Shown: positions 46,885 to 59,513, numbered from the stretch's first letter. The stretch is 64,000 bases of DNA from Phlebopus portentosus (GCA_037892935.1 JAYXKI010000015.1:62001-126000); one strand, 5' to 3'. The notes: a model not told the origin generated them from the sequence alone. Translations and numbers: made by a program.

Positions 46885-47105
46885 GGTTGTCTGTACACGT
46901 GTACACGCCACTTTCGTTTCAAGTTCTTTGCAATGAGAAACACAGCTTCCTAATGCACGGGCCGTCTCCGCAACTGAATGGGGCAAATATGACCATACCC
47001 ACCCGGCCGTGTGGAAGAGATCAGCACACTTCACAATGTGCTTGTCCTCACCTGATATCTCAAATTCGGTTCTGGTGGACAAATATGCACAGAGTCATCC
47101 AATAC
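46885..47105 (+). repeat. Mosaic repeat X, locus 2a
   Basis: Nearly the same as 31380-31580, including the antisense STRTEFEISGEDKHIVKCAD frame. Confidence 0.75.
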
Positions 47106-47159
47106 AAAGCTGAAAGATAATACCGATACTGGTAGATGTCAGTCACATGATCGTCTTAC

Positions 47160-47400
47160 AATATCATCCGTCGACGGATTCCTTTCCTTTGATTTCCATT
47201 TCCCGTTTTCTTCTCGTCCCCTCAAGGTCAAGCCTTCATCGCGTACGACTACCCGACACGATTCCTTGGATTTGATGTCCGTTTCTCCCCACCTTCTCGC
47301 CAAGTCCGTTCGCAACATCGCGTACACCTACCTGACACGATGCTCTGACACCCTTAATTTGATGTCCCTTCGGCTACTTCTCGTTCTCTTTAATACAGCC
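47160..47400 (+). repeat. Degenerate tandem repeat, period about 80 bp
   Basis: CATCGCGTAC..ACC.GACACGAT...TTTGATGTCC recurs near 47238 and 47318, with a weaker third unit upstream. Function unknown. Confidence 0.45.
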
Positions 47401-47579
47401 GGCGTGTTAGCGACGGATGTTTCTGTCTGAGCCGGTTAATGCGGAGTCAGATCATTGACGCAGATCCGATTTCAGCAGGATTAGTTCCTTCGTACAGCGC
47501 GGAGCCGTTGAATTTGAAGACGTTCATGGGATGCGTAAAGTGCGCTCAGGGTTGCTCACACTCTCCCTAAGGGTTGTGC

Positions 47580-48260
47580 GGCGTAGTGTAAATGGTTGCG
47601 AGTCAAATCTATGCTTTTTTTTCTGACGGATCGTATGTTATGCCAGCCCATTCCTGTTTGTAAAGTTTCTTGCATTCACGGACTATAACATACAACACTA
47701 AATTCACTCCAGACGAGAGCTTCGAATAGCTTCAGTGCTGAGATGGTCAATACACTAGGAAACTGAACCTGGGCGATGACCAGCATTCTCAACCGGGGAG
47801 AACTTGCTGATCTCCCGTGGAAGTCCAGAAGGACACGCCAATATCCGATATATCGGAACATCAGGGTGGTGTCTGGCTGTCGGTACCCTACAGTGCGGTA
47901 TTTGCCAAATGGCGTGCATTTTCAATTTGTCGTGGGCTCCTGCGAGTTTCTAATTGTTCTCTCGACTTGCAAACAGGCAACGGCAGTTTACTGACTGTCA
48001 GACATCAAGAAGAAGTCTCTTCGTGTATCCCGCCAAGGAGAAAGTTGGCAGACTAGCCTTATGCAGCATCGGGTGGGAGAGTAGTGCTCTTACCCGGTAC
48101 CAGACGGACTCATCTTCCGTGTTCGACAGAATTCAAGGGGATAGTGCGAAGAATCCTGCAGATTGGCCAGCCCGTCGTTAATCTCTGAGACAGTAAAATT
48201 TCACTTCTCTATCTAGCGACGCTTGCCTATTACTTTTACACTACGTTCTGAAAAGCACAG
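47580..48260 (+). repeat. Mosaic repeat X, locus 2b
   Basis: 47700-48060 matches 30985-31260 and 53490-53690; 48127-48260 matches 31725-31870; 47580-47690 resembles part of locus 3 near 53785-53880. The blocks are in a different order from locus 1. Confidence 0.65.
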
Positions 48261-49833
48261 GAATCAAGCCAAATACGCACATACTGTACTATGTGATAGA
48301 GTGCATCGCATACAGCCGACATTTACACAAGGGACTGAAAATGTAAGAGTCATCTGGCTCTGAATGAGCATACGATCAACCTCAAATCCGATACACTGGA
48401 CGCTTATCCGTAAGGGATCTGGCGACGGTGCCAAACCTAAACCACCGGTCCGACGCTGCCCGAGAGGTCGAGCCGAATTTTCGGTAGCCTCAGACGGCGC
48501 CAGACTGGAGTGATCTGGGTAGGACCAGTGAGGAACCCCCTTGCCAGACTCAGAGCGAGCGCCAGGCAACAGGGTCCTCCTTCCTTAAATGGGCTATTAT
48601 GTCCGAAAAATGAGATCACACGATCGATTGTTCACATCGATCAATGCTTCTACATAGAGAAATTTGGTAATCAATATCACATTAGGTCAGAAAATCTAGG
48701 ACTGGTCCGGGTTCTGTCCCTAGTAGTTGCTGCAACAGCTAGGTCCTGTCCCAGATGCAAATTCAGCGGAGTTTCAACCCATCGCTGGCACCAGATCCCT
48801 TATAATTATATATATATTACGGATAAGCATCCAATACATAACGAACAGAAAATGCCAAAGCGCGCGCTGTAAGAGTTGGGTGCGGCATGTGCCGATCACC
48901 TTCCACAAACGGGGGTGACGAAGACTTAGGGGAACCACCTGTTAGCCACTGTAAGGTCATATCTCACATTTGAATTACTGTAGGAACACTGTAGGAACAA
49001 TCACACAGTCCATTCATGCCCGCTTTCTACAACAAAATGTGGCGGAAGACATATACACGATGTTCTTGAGTTCGACCCAGAAATCCGATATTCACAATAT
49101 TAATAAATAGATTCAATTACATAGCCCAGTTGATCATGGGAATGACGGCCTTGTAGGCAAGCAATCAACTGCGCGCGCAGTTGATTGTATGTGGCTGTGC
49201 AACCATATTCCCACCTAATATCCTCTTAAATTTCCCAGAGATTGCGAGTCAAAGGAACCTGCATTGCTGAAGTGTGGATGTTTTAAGAAAGATGAAATAA
49301 GAACTAAAAAGCTCTGCCTCGCGGTAATTGCAAAAGAGACACCCCCAACTTAGTAACTTCTCCGCTGAAATACTTTGATCCTCATAGAGCTCTCTGCATA
49401 GTTGTAGGTATTGCGCAGTAATGCGCTTCTCTGAGTTTGTAAGAACAATTTTACCGGCAGAACGCAAGGCTTAAGTGATAAGTGAAATCGACCGTGTCAT
49501 GAAAGAAGGTAGATCCTATCATGGACTTGCACCCAGTCATCGGGTCGTCCACTTAGATGACATTTTCTTGGATCTATTCAAGAAGGATTTGTTTATTAAC
49601 AATATCCAGTGCCATCCCAATACCGTCAATTGCGATGTCACCATCTTGCATAAGAACAAGTCGTGGGCTGTTGCGGACTATATGAGGGGTTAATCGCATA
49701 CGGACGTTGTTGCTTTCCCATCAAGAACAACCAGACAACAAAACAATATGGCGGTACTGAGATGACACCGCCATTAAGTTTGATGGAGATATCGCGCAAA
49801 GCTCATACTTCTATTGATAAGACCCGGTCATTT
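48261..49833. other. No gene seen; small repeats
   Basis: 48850-48945 resembles 18185-18300 and 7470-7520. 49155-49235 resembles 30240-30310 and contains a perfect 26-bp palindrome at 49162-49187 (CAATCAACTGCGC and its complement). Short open frames are not convincing. Confidence 0.4.
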
Positions 49834-51821
49834 CTATTGTATCCACATATTTATGCATGACCAATCAAAATCTTCCTCAGCGAGGTGAAAAAGAACTGTC
49901 CTCTGAGCAGGACCCTGGACATTGAGCCAATTGTCGTTATAAAAGGAGAGCGGAAGATTCAGGACCGGCTCGCGAGAAGTCTCTTTGTAGCCTCGCCTTT
50001 CCCTTAATACAGGCTTCGCTCCCCGTCTGGAGTAGATGGTACGGTCAGACCTATGGGAGTCAATGTGAACCAAGAGAGTGCGAATGTTTCTCCGCCAGGG
50101 CATCGCCTTGACTCGTGTACCGGAAAATCCGTCGTCAGGGTCACTTTCGTCAGAACTCATACCCGCCGGCCCCAATTTCTCGAGCACGTCCTGCGTTTTC
50201 TTCCACCTCCTGCTCTCTTCCTCATCGTTCAACCTTTCACATTGCCTGACTTTTGCCTCGACGATGCGCAGTCGTGACCTATATTTCTGTAGGGTGATTA
50301 ACACATAATCGGAATAACCAGAAAATCAGTACTCACATTGTGTCGTCTGGAGTTCCGCCTAGCTCTCGTCAATCCTTCGGTATAGTGCTTTGTCACCCTG
50401 TCGTCCACCTCCTTCGACGTTTCAAATGACTCGCCGTCGGATTTAGGCTGAGCTTGTCCGTTCTTCCATTGGGCACGGATATTCCTGAGCCTATTCTTGA
50501 TAGACCGAACCCAATCGGACTTCGTAACCCCTAGCTTTATCGCTTTCTCCCTCCTCATGACTTTGTCAACCAGAATTCGGATGACCTCTTTGTTCCATTC
50601 CGAGGCAAGGGTGTCGCGCATGTCGACAAGGGGTCGGGCCTCGTCTGGACCACCTGCACCGGTACGATTGAAGGTTTCGACTAGAATGGGGTCGGCAGTG
50701 GCACAGAAAAGAAAATCCAGGACCGTCGTCACATTATAAGTTTCCCTTATGACCTTTCTGATGATACGCTGAGGGATCATCAGCCAAAAAAAAAAAAAAA
50801 AAATGGTTCAACTTTTATGCGCTGACATTTTTCTTGTCTTTGATTCGCTTTCCGGACCAACGACTCTGTGCTTTTGTCTTCGGGACATTTTCTTCGTCTG
50901 TTTCGTCTTTGTCGGTCTGATCGAGGTCGAAGTGGTCTTCATCGCCAAGCTCCGCCCCGTGCTGCTCTATTTGATCGTCAGCATCGTAGCCATCATCGTT
51001 GCTATGCGTCAACCATGATGAAGTCCTCCTCTTCCTCAGCTGTCCATCTCTGATTCTAAAACGTTTGTGAATGAAGCTCAACACTTATATGTCAAAGAAT
51101 AGTCCTCTCACCGACGTTTCGTGTCTCGGACTCATCACAACCCCCGAGCACTTCGCAGTTCTCCGGCTTGATGCCTTGTTTTTAAGACCGCTCTCGCCTT
51201 GTTTCTCCTGCGTTGGTGTCTGCACCGTTCGCCCCGCTGCATTTCCCCTCTGCGACCGTACGTCAATTCTATCTTTTGATGTCGTGATTTCTGATGAGTT
51301 AGCAAGTAGAGTCTGCGGAGATGATTCGGAAGCGAGCAGTATCTGACGAACTGGGAGAGTCAACAACTGGCGCTTGTCAACCTCAAGCGACGTGGGGAGA
51401 CTTTGAAGAAGCAGGTCGTCACCGCGCTGTCGCCACGAAGCCTCTGCTCGCATTGTCTCACCGTCGAGACGCTATAGATAAATGCATGAGAATGGATCAG
51501 AACTTGAATACCAGGAAGAAAAGAAGTAAAGCGTACCAAATTCATCAGCTCAACTTCGAGGCCATTGATTCGGACATCCTTCTGTCGGAGGATTTCCATC
51601 AGCTGTGCTTGACTGGTACTAAGTTGTTCTAACTGCATCGCCAGTTGCGAGACACGGCTGATTATGGCCTGCGATGACTCAGACGGACTACTCGACGTTG
51701 ATCGCTATTCTCATAAATCCAGGCTTGAAACGAGAGATGATGGAAATCTCACCTTCGAAACTGTACTCGCGTCCCGTAAATTCGACTGTATACGCTTACT
51801 TTCGCCCGCCCCAGGAGACAT
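49834..51821 (-). CDS. Unknown 564-residue fungal protein, GMSSDESD family
   Basis: A six-exon model, every junction in phase 0: 51821-51753, 51704-51537, 51471-51112, 51039-50827, 50768-50337 and 50286-49834. It has a coiled coil at residues 30-75 (LAMQLEQLSTSQAQLMEILR), then a disordered, basic-then-acidic middle. The conserved C-terminal half has KSDWVRSIKNRLRNIRAQWK, GMSSDESDPDDG and LPLSFYNDNWL. The GMSSDESD block marks a large hypothetical family in agaricomycetes, function unknown. The fourth intron has an unusual GTCAGC donor and an 18-T tract. A nearer acceptor at 51056 would stop the protein after 216 residues. Confidence 0.65.
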
Positions 51822-51982
51822 CTAAGTGTAAAGCCCATCAGTCGCACATGTGGGAACTTATCGAATGACAGCGAGGTCTAACAGATGACACAGGGACTAT
51901 CATTTCGAGGTCTTGCTCCTTTTAAGTTTTGGGTCTGTCAGTCCGTCTGGTCCGCTGACCATAGCCAATCAGGTCAACTCAC

Positions 51983-52177
51983 CGTCAAGGCCATATCCAC
52001 ATCCTCGTCGGGGTATGCCACGACGCTTGCCAGACTAGCAGCTCTGAATGCACCCGGTACAGGTTCTGCGCAATCGTGTGATCTTGTCGAGTTGACGGGA
52101 AAGAGAGGTGAGGATTCATTGCCGGATTTAATTGGGACTGTGGAAGTGTGGTCCGGGGTGAAAAATCGAGGAAGCAT
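51983..52177 (-). CDS. Possible upstream exon of the 564-residue protein gene
   Basis: An open frame from ATG 52177 to a GTGAGT donor at 51982 (ending AYPDEDVDMALT) could splice in phase 0 to 51821, adding 65 residues through a 161-nt intron. A TATA-like stretch lies near 52225-52240. It may instead be 5' UTR. Confidence 0.35.
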
Positions 52178-53489
52178 TGAGGGAATTGAGTGGCATGTAC
52201 GTTGACATTTTTATAGCCTTCTGTATATACTGTATATAGCACAATCGGACGGACGAGAGACAGACAGGTGTCGAAACTCCACGAGCAAGGGCTCTGTCAC
52301 AGAAGTCACATCGTCTAGTTTTGGGAATGCCGATCAACTGGTCTAACTCTTCCTCGTTCAAGGAGTAGGAGATGAGAATAATCTGACAAATTCATGCTAT
52401 TGTATTCACATCGAGTATGTGCTCTTGTAGTATATATTTCCTCGAACCAGAGCTTTAATCACGAAAAGAATTTTATTTTGACTTGAAGGTTGTGGAGACA
52501 AAAGAATTACCAATCAGGTCAGAACCGCGTTACGGCAAGGTGTCGCTTAAGTCTTTGACATGATCTCTCGCGTGCGTTGTTCAAACGGTGTGCCCGGAAT
52601 TTCAAAACGGTCGCTATCAGACACCGCTTAATAGCAAAAGACCTCTAGTGGGCGGTTTTGCCCGATCCTGAGTGGATACTGGTCTTCAATCACATCACCC
52701 GCTAGACTTACGCGTCCGCCTAACACAGAGGGCAGAATTATGTTTCTGAGCCTGCTTAAAAAATTGCAATCACGGATCAAAATTTCAGGTTCGGAAATAG
52801 GGGTTTGGTCCCTGTGAGCTTCTTTCAAGAAAATAGTCCCGCTGCGCAATTAGCGAAATGCATCAGAATTCATGATGAAATACAGTACTAGTGTTTCACC
52901 GGTGTGTTGAACACCTAATTGAAGTTTACATATGCATAAATTAAATTATGCATGATACGAAAAGTTTGGACTGATTTCGACGAGCTGGGAGGCAACTAGT
53001 AACGTTTACTGCATTGAAAACTACAGTATATAATCGAGTTGCTCGAGATGAAAACATGCAGAATTGAGTGAGAAAATGCGGGTGTTTAATACATATGCGG
53101 TTTTGACACGCCGGTGAAAAAGTGTAGGACGTGAAATAATTAGACAAGACAGGGCCGCGCGTCGGGTAGGTGCGCGAGATGTAGACTTGGCCCTGAGGGG
53201 AGAGAAGAAAGCGAAGCGAGAAATGGAAATCAAAGCAAAGGAGCCCGGGGATGACTGACATATACTTCGTAAGTATGACGGTAATGTAAGACTGCTGACT
53301 GCTGGAGAATTGTGAGAACGACTGACGACTATAAGTATAACGTAATACTATATTATAGTATATACGTATGTACAACACCTCCAGACGAGTTACGGAAGGA
53401 GCCCCGGCAATCCCAACGCCCAACAGATGGCTGTTCTCGGATAAAATGGTCGATTTCCAAAACAGACATCTGGTGAGATTGCCGGGGTC
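52178..53489. other. No gene seen
   Basis: AT-rich intergenic sequence. The only longer frame (53423-52941 minus) is hydrophobic and without a recognisable domain. Confidence 0.4.
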
Positions 53490-54060
53490 CTGTTCCAGAC
53501 GAGTTCCAGACGAGACCTTCGAACAGCTTCCGTGACTTCCGTGCTAAGGTAGTCAATACACTAGGGAGCTGGCCCTGGGCGATGATCGGCATTCTCAGCC
53601 AGAGAGTGACCTCCCGTGGAAGCCCAGATGGACACTTCGATATCCGATATGTCGGAACATCAGGGTGGTATCTAGCTGCCGGTACCAAATCCTGCTTGTC
53701 TCTCGTGGCGTACGTATCTTCTGGAGCTGCTCATCTCAGGGTCGCTTCTGTGAATTCTAACTACTAGCTATAGGGTTCCGCAGCGTACGTAAATGGTCAC
53801 GGTTGCTTTGATTATGCCGACGGATGGTATTTCTTGAGTCTATATACCTCTTTGTATAATTTCTTGCATTTACGGACTTTAAACTTGTGGTATTGATGAC
53901 TCCGTGCATATTATGTCCACCGAAGCCGAATTTGTGTGCTGATCTCTTCCACAGGGCCGGGTGGGAATCTTCAGTTGCGGAGACGGCCTGTACATTAGGA
54001 AGCTGTGTTTCTCATTACAAAAAATTGATGAGAGCGGCGCGTACCCACATATGATCAGAC
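53490..54060. repeat. Mosaic repeat X, locus 3
   Basis: 53490-53690 is in the same orientation as 47700-47890; 53775-54060 is the inverted form of 31340-31700. It ends about 50 bp before the TATA box of the F-box-like gene. Confidence 0.7.
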
Positions 54061-54109
54061 TGTAACCATAAATATGCGCTGCCAAACCCTAATCCTGACC
54101 TTTGGCGAG

Positions 54110-54116
54110 TATAAAT
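54110..54116 (+). promoter_or_regulatory. TATA-like box of the F-box-like gene
   Basis: TATAAAT 161 bp before the ATG. A 72-nt 5' UTR intron (GTAAGT at 54196 to TTGCAAG at 54267) fits between the box and the start codon. Confidence 0.4.
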
Positions 54117-54270
54117 ATATTTAATTGTTTAACTTTGCATCATTCTCTGGACTGGCAGTAGCTGGAACGATCAGTTATCATTTACACTGCTTCAAGTAAG
54201 TCTCTATTCATGAATCAGATTTCTTTAGATTCTACTCTCGTCGTACTCGCTCTGATTTGATTGCAAGGAG

Positions 54271-55745
54271 ATGAACTGCCCTAATGAGATCCTGCTGGAC
54301 ATTATTGATGGGGTTGTTAACCTCGAGGACATACGTTCTCTGGTACAGAGCGGAGGACGTTTAGGTGGCCTGGCTACTCAACACTATCTAAAAAAGGCAG
54401 GACTTCGCGTCGAGCGAGATCCGGTTTCGTTGATGACGTCCGTGAGGCTCGAAACTACTGCCAGCGTGAAGGCCTTGCCAGTTTGGTACGAAGCGTGTAT
54501 GCAGCCCATTAATTTGCTGGCAATCAAATTTGTTGACCACCGGGACGAGGCGACCTTGGAGACGAGGATAATGACATCGTTCCTATTCGCCATCCATCCC
54601 TCAAAGAGGTTTTTTGATGAACTGCACATCGAATACGATCACGAGTGTCCGGATTCTAAAATTGTTTCAGATTTGCTCCATGCTATAATCAAAACCGGCT
54701 GTAGGAGGATATTAATCAAAGGCACGGTTTCGTTCCAGCCTGATGAGCCGAGGCAAACAGTAGGTGCCACTCATGCCGCGACTCTTCTTTCTGATCATGA
54801 TCGCTCTCTGCAGGATATTGACGAATGGAAAATAAGCCATTCTGACGTGGCGATAGAGACGCTATGTTTACTCGGAACTTCTAGGCTACTGAGAAGCACC
54901 TGTCAAGCATGGAGTATTTCTGCACTCACGAGTCCATTCCTTCAATGCGTGAAGCTGTCCAATTCCGGCCTTCACCAAGACGCTCTGACCATGATATTCA
55001 GTACTCTTGTTCTTCCCAACCTACAGCACTTCGAAGTCGACGATCATTTTTATCTCGACTCGGCAGTGTCTTTTCTTCTCAGACACTCGGGCATTTTGAA
55101 GTCAGTTGCCATCGCGAAATTGTACGGATCGCCAGAAGGAACAATGAGGTCTCATATCGAATTTGTATATTTGAGAAGTCTGGCGGCTCCGATGGCGCTA
55201 CTTCATGTTCTGTTTTCTGCCGAGGCCGAGATGCCTGCACTCAGTCGCATGTGCATACGAAATGATACATGTCTTTTAGGGGGGACGGACGTACAGAACA
55301 TAGTCACCGTGGCATCTTCCTTTGGGATACGAGAACTCGAAATACCGTTAGAGATCGGCCTGAGGCTACTTCGCGGGGCTCGAGAAACAAAATGGGCGGG
55401 ATCCCGATGCATAGAGTCATTAACTATACGCCTTGAAGAAGGCAGCTCGATTGAATTTCAACAGAGACTCCAAACGGTCAGTTCGCCCCGTTATGGCTTT
55501 ATTGGATTCAATTTTAATTTGCTTTGAGCCAGGCGGCTTGTGCATTTTGGATGCGATACCTTCCGAAGTTAGATTCTTTGTTTGTGACAGGGGATGAATG
55601 GTTGTGTAGGCTGGATGTCAATTTTGATGGAATTCCTGATCTTGGGACCGCTGGAACAATAGTTCGCGAAACCTTTAGGATTGTGGACGATGTGTATGTC
55701 GAGATCCTACCGCATGGCTACCCTTGGGTGAAAGACTTGTACTAG
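54271..55745 (+). CDS. F-box-like protein
   Basis: ATG at 54271. Exon 1 54271-55476 and exon 2 55533-55745 join in phase 0 (intron GTCAGT...GAGCCAG), giving 472 residues. The N-terminus NCPNEILLDIIDGVVNLEDI resembles the start of fungal F-box proteins (P.EIL..I), which link substrates to SCF ubiquitin ligases. The rest has leucine-rich stretches (for example SPFLQCVKLSNSGLHQDALT, LPNLQHFEVDD) as in irregular LRR F-box proteins. Without splicing the protein would end at 55527 after 418 residues. The F-box itself is weak, so the assignment is tentative. The gene looks intact. Confidence 0.65.
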
Positions 55746-56428
55746 TAGTTCTATGGCTGTACTGCAGTTCACCGTATACCGTGAGATCAGCCATGATTCG
55801 AATAAAGCTACAAGTAAAACTCCGACATCACTGCGCATGCACTGCATATCTTCTGCTCATCACCACTCGATGTTGTCACACAACCATCATGTCGCTGGCA
55901 ACACGACCGAGTAGAGATCATCGCAAAAAGCCCGTACAGTCTCGAGCTTCTTTCTGCATCCGTACCTTCCACATTGACCGCCTCATAGGCGATGCTGCGT
56001 TGATGTAGATCCCGATAAGGGAGACGACTCTCTTCTGGTGACCGTCTCGTAGAACCAATTCGCTCAGGAGATCAAGCGCAAGAACAAGAAGGTATATACA
56101 TCGTTTATGACATTATGCGGATTTAATTACGATGCCTATGCCACACAGACTCAAACCCAAACATCGGCGTCAACACGTACATAATCTTTCGGGCGACCCA
56201 CAAAGCCGAGATCTTCTACCCTCAAAGGGTGCCTACGTACTTCAGATATGGCGGAGACTACTTCAACATCGCTATCCCAATTTCAATGCCGCGGATAACG
56301 CAACTGTGTGGGGATGATGTGTCAGGAATTCACAACGCACGCGATGAACGTGGGCAAATGCTCTCTAACGCAGAGTATACAACCGTCCAAGTCCGAGATC
56401 TTCTCGTGGCATTCATAACGTGTGCTCA
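55746..56428. other. Unassigned; possible gene remnant
   Basis: Around 56160-56430 a plus-strand stretch has coding-like character (FRATHKAEIFYP, then TYFRYGGDYFNIAIP and LSNAEYTTVQVRDLLVAFIT), ending at a stop at 56432. Frames change near 56228 and no start is found. No family is recognised. Confidence 0.3.
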
Positions 56429-56565
56429 GTAGGGCTCCGACCGTATCCGTATACGGGTACGGCCGTATAAAAAAGGTTTCATACGGATACAGGCGTATAT
56501 ATGGCACACCAGGCCGTGATACGGATATGGATACGGACGGCCCGTATACGGCAGTTACAGGGCAG
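56429..56565. repeat. CGTATACGG-rich small repeat, copy C
   Basis: About 137 bp starting GGCTCCGACCGTATCCGTAT and ending CCCGTATACGGCAGTTAC. Related to copies A (19656) and B (33061). Confidence 0.75.
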
Positions 56566-57177
56566 AAACTGTGGAATAGAAATAGAATCATGAGTTACAT
56601 CAGGAAAAACCTGTGAGGCGGAATCTGTTGAATCCGCATGTAATTTCCTGAATGGACTGAATGTCGGAGAAACACGGCGTGAATGTTCCGGAAAAGGTTT
56701 GGATAGACCTTCAGATAGATAGATAGATATACCCGCAAACCAGATATAGGTAGTCTCGCCGAGCATGAGAAATGAACCACTACCATGTGATGTTGAGGTT
56801 TTTAATTCGCGACTGCACATGTTCACACCTCAACCCCCCTCTCTCTTCTACCATTATGTTCAGTAGTCATTTCATAGAGAAGGAAGAAGCGTCAACCATG
56901 CTAAGCTTCTAAGCTTGTCAGAAGAGTAGCCTTTGTGGCCATAGAGGCAACGATTGGGTACCTTTCATTAAGATATTTTGCACACACCCAAATAATGTCT
57001 CTCATGTTCGAGATAAGTCTCTCGATTCTCTACCAGCAGAATGTAGCTAAACTCTCCTTCAATATCTACGATTATTTGAAAGGGGTGAGTGTGCATATGG
57101 TGGACTGTTCAATGGTCTGACCTTGACATATGAAAGCAATATTCAGTGCATGTTATGGCTTATGATTGATGCAAAAG
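56566..57177. other. No gene seen
   Basis: AT-rich; includes a short (GATA) run near 56715. It ends at the gypsy element 2 LTR; the five bases before it are AAAAG. Confidence 0.4.
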
Positions 57178-57636
57178 TGTAAGGACTTGAACATTTTCCT
57201 TTTCCTTTCTTACATTATCATTTATTTTAATATTCTTTTTTCTTTTCTTTTATTTTTTTTATGCGCTTATTCATCCATTTGCTGGAACATTCCACAATGT
57301 TCTATCACACTCACTAATCATTCCATTCCTTGTCATGTGACTTCCTATTAGAGTAGACCTTTCCCGTGCTCGAAGTCTATATAAGTAGATAGTTTGACTC
57401 TTTCATTCCTTGTCTTTCTATTCTACTTACCTTCACTGCGACATAGGTATCTACTCTTGTATTATTAGTTTGCTGAATTCTACTTACCTTCACTGCGACA
57501 TAGCGTTCGACGGGCTGGACTTAAGCCTTGTCTTAGCTGTCTTGACCTGAGTGATGTGTTTGGGATTATCTCATCCACGCTTGTTTGTTGTTGTGTTGGC
57601 CTGCCTTGACTCAGTCCTTGAGCTATCCACCTAACA
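57178..57636 (+). repeat. 5' LTR of element 2
   Basis: 459 bp, longer than element 1's because the block TTCTACTTACCTTCACTGCG is present twice, separated by about 30 bp. TATATAA at 57378-57384 and GTCTTTCTATT at 57412-57422, again 34 bp apart. Confidence 0.9.
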
Positions 57637-57637
57637 T

Positions 57638-57648
57638 AATAGAAAGAC
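57638..57648 (+). other. Self-primer-binding site, element 2
   Basis: AATAGAAAGAC, complement of 57412-57422. Confidence 0.65.
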
Positions 57649-57847
57649 CTACCTCTGGCTCACACCCGATTCCATTGTCGTCAAGCGCTCACCTGTGACA
57701 TGTCCCCTGAAGTATATCTTTGAAGGATGACATCGAACAAAACCCGGTTCCTACCGTGCAGACAACAAACCCCTATCTTGCCCGTTGAAGTCCGATTGAC
57801 TCTGACGTGAACCGATAGTACCCGAAGTATCAACCAATCATATCACC

Positions 57848-57997
57848 ATGGCGCTCCGAATCACCCTTCTCTGGAACTCCCATCAAACGTTCTTGTGGGT
57901 AATGCATAGAGTCCAGTTGTCGACTAGCATCTCCTTCATTATCTACCTCGGAGCCTTTCATTTAGTCGTCAATTTCAAAGACGAGCCAGTTATCTGA
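57848..57997 (+). pseudogene. Small upstream frame, element 2, truncated
   Basis: The only copy starting with ATG (MALRITLLWNSHQ). It stops at TGA 57995-57997 where elements 1 and 3 have CGA. Confidence 0.5.
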
Positions 57998-58052
57998 AGT
58001 CGGTCCCGCCCGAACAGCATCCCGATCCCCGTTCCACCCCCAGCCTATCAAG

Positions 58053-59513
58053 GTGGAGCTAACTGATGAGCAACGAGCAGCCCTCCCTGCAAACTCTAGG
58101 TGGAGCACTTTGCGAGGACATTACATCATCAAAGCAGGAAATCAAGTCTTCGGCGCCTGGTGGGACGAGACTGCCAAGAGGTGGTACTCCCAGAGGGAAG
58201 GAAAGTCCCTCCACTGGAGAGTGAAACAAGAAGGCGACGTAGACGAGCCCTCACCCCCTACTCTGACGCAACCAACAGCCCCCTTACCAGACCCATCGAG
58301 TTCGACCACTCAAGCGTTGGCCCCTACTGTCGAGCCTTCACCAGCATTTGGGAAATTCCGAGAGCCAGCGCCACTCATACCAAGTGAAGAAGACAAAGAA
58401 GAAGAAGAAGAAGAAGAACACGAGATGTCATTGTCAAAGGAAGCGATGACTGATCTCGCGACGGCGGTCACACTAGCGCTCCAAGCTGCAGGCGAAGGTG
58501 TGAACCAAGGATCAAAGGTGTCGAAGAAGGTCCACGTCGCCAAACCAAGAGACTTCGATGGCGAACACGATTATGTGGACTTCAAGCGAGAGCTGCACCT
58601 CTACATCTACGCATCTGAGTCAGAGTTCAGGACAAACAAGAGTAAGATTATGTTCGCCCTGTCGTACATGAAGAGTGGTGCTGCGGCTCGCTGGGCAGAA
58701 AGTTACACCAGTGGAGTAGTTGATGAAGATGGCAACTTGACATTCACGGATGGCTGGGATGCCTTCTTGAAGAAGCTGGACACGTCGTTCGATGACCCCA
58801 CCAGATCCCAGAAAGCCTTTGAACGGCTAGACACGATGTACCAAGGAGACCTCAACGCCGACGAGTTCTTCAACAAGTTTGACATTTGCCAAGTGGATGC
58901 TGGCCTAGCAACAGAGGCACACAACGAATGGTTGATGAGTCGTCTGAAGAGGGCGCTAAACCCAAAGGTTGTTGAAGGTGTCATGAGATTGCCCAATGAA
59001 CTGACATCGTACGAAGAGTTCAAGAAGGCCGCCGTCAAGGTTGACAGGGTCGAGCGCCAAATCAGGGACCTGATGGCCAAACGTCAGAGAAAGACAATTA
59101 GTTTGACAGCAATGAAGCCAGCTCCGGCACCACCAATGAGATGTTTTATGCCGCCTCAACAAGCAGCTCGTCCTTTTGTACCCCCCGCTCAAGATCGTCG
59201 TGATGCTACGGGAGTAACATATGGAGGCTTAGGACAACCCATGGATGTGATGATGAACCAGGCGCGTCGTACACGTGCTTGTTACAAGTGTGGTCAGGTA
59301 GGCCACTACATCCGGGAATGCCCCCGAGGCCGTGAAGCGATACGTGCAATCATTGCGGCCTTCATCCCAGCAGACAGAAAGGCGCTCTTCGAGGAACTCG
59401 GCCAAGCAAAGGAATCCTCCTTCGAAGAGGTTGATGACGTCGATGTACAAGCAGTACCTGCTGATCTGAAAGAACTCGTAGAAGGCGAGGGTTTTCCAGA
59501 AGACCAGGCATAG
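58053..59513 (+). CDS. gag: Gag (element 2), intact frame
   Basis: 486 codons from a GTG, with no ATG before EEHEMSLSKE. Capsid domain (IMFALSYMKSGAAARWAES) and CCHC knuckle CYKCGQVGHYIREC are in one frame, giving the reference structure for the broken copy in element 1. It ends at TAG 59511-59513. The slippery GGGTTTT is at 59489-59495, with pol open in the -1 frame. Confidence 0.9.
   Translation: MELTDEQRAALPANSRWSTLRGHYIIKAGNQVFGAWWDETAKRWYSQREGKSLHWRVKQEGDVDEPSPPTLTQPTAPLPDPSSSTTQALAPTVEPSPAFGKFREPAPLIPSEEDKEEEEEEEHEMSLSKEAMTDLATAVTLALQAAGEGVNQGSKVSKKVHVAKPRDFDGEHDYVDFKRELHLYIYASESEFRTNKSKIMFALSYMKSGAAARWAESYTSGVVDEDGNLTFTDGWDAFLKKLDTSFDDPTRSQKAFERLDTMYQGDLNADEFFNKFDICQVDAGLATEAHNEWLMSRLKRALNPKVVEGVMRLPNELTSYEEFKKAAVKVDRVERQIRDLMAKRQRKTISLTAMKPAPAPPMRCFMPPQQAARPFVPPAQDRRDATGVTYGGLGQPMDVMMNQARRTRACYKCGQVGHYIRECPRGREAIRAIIAAFIPADRKALFEELGQAKESSFEEVDDVDVQAVPADLKELVEGEGFPEDQA

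Noticed and set aside
56710..56735. (GATA) repeat
   Set aside because: Only about four units; ordinary low-complexity sequence.
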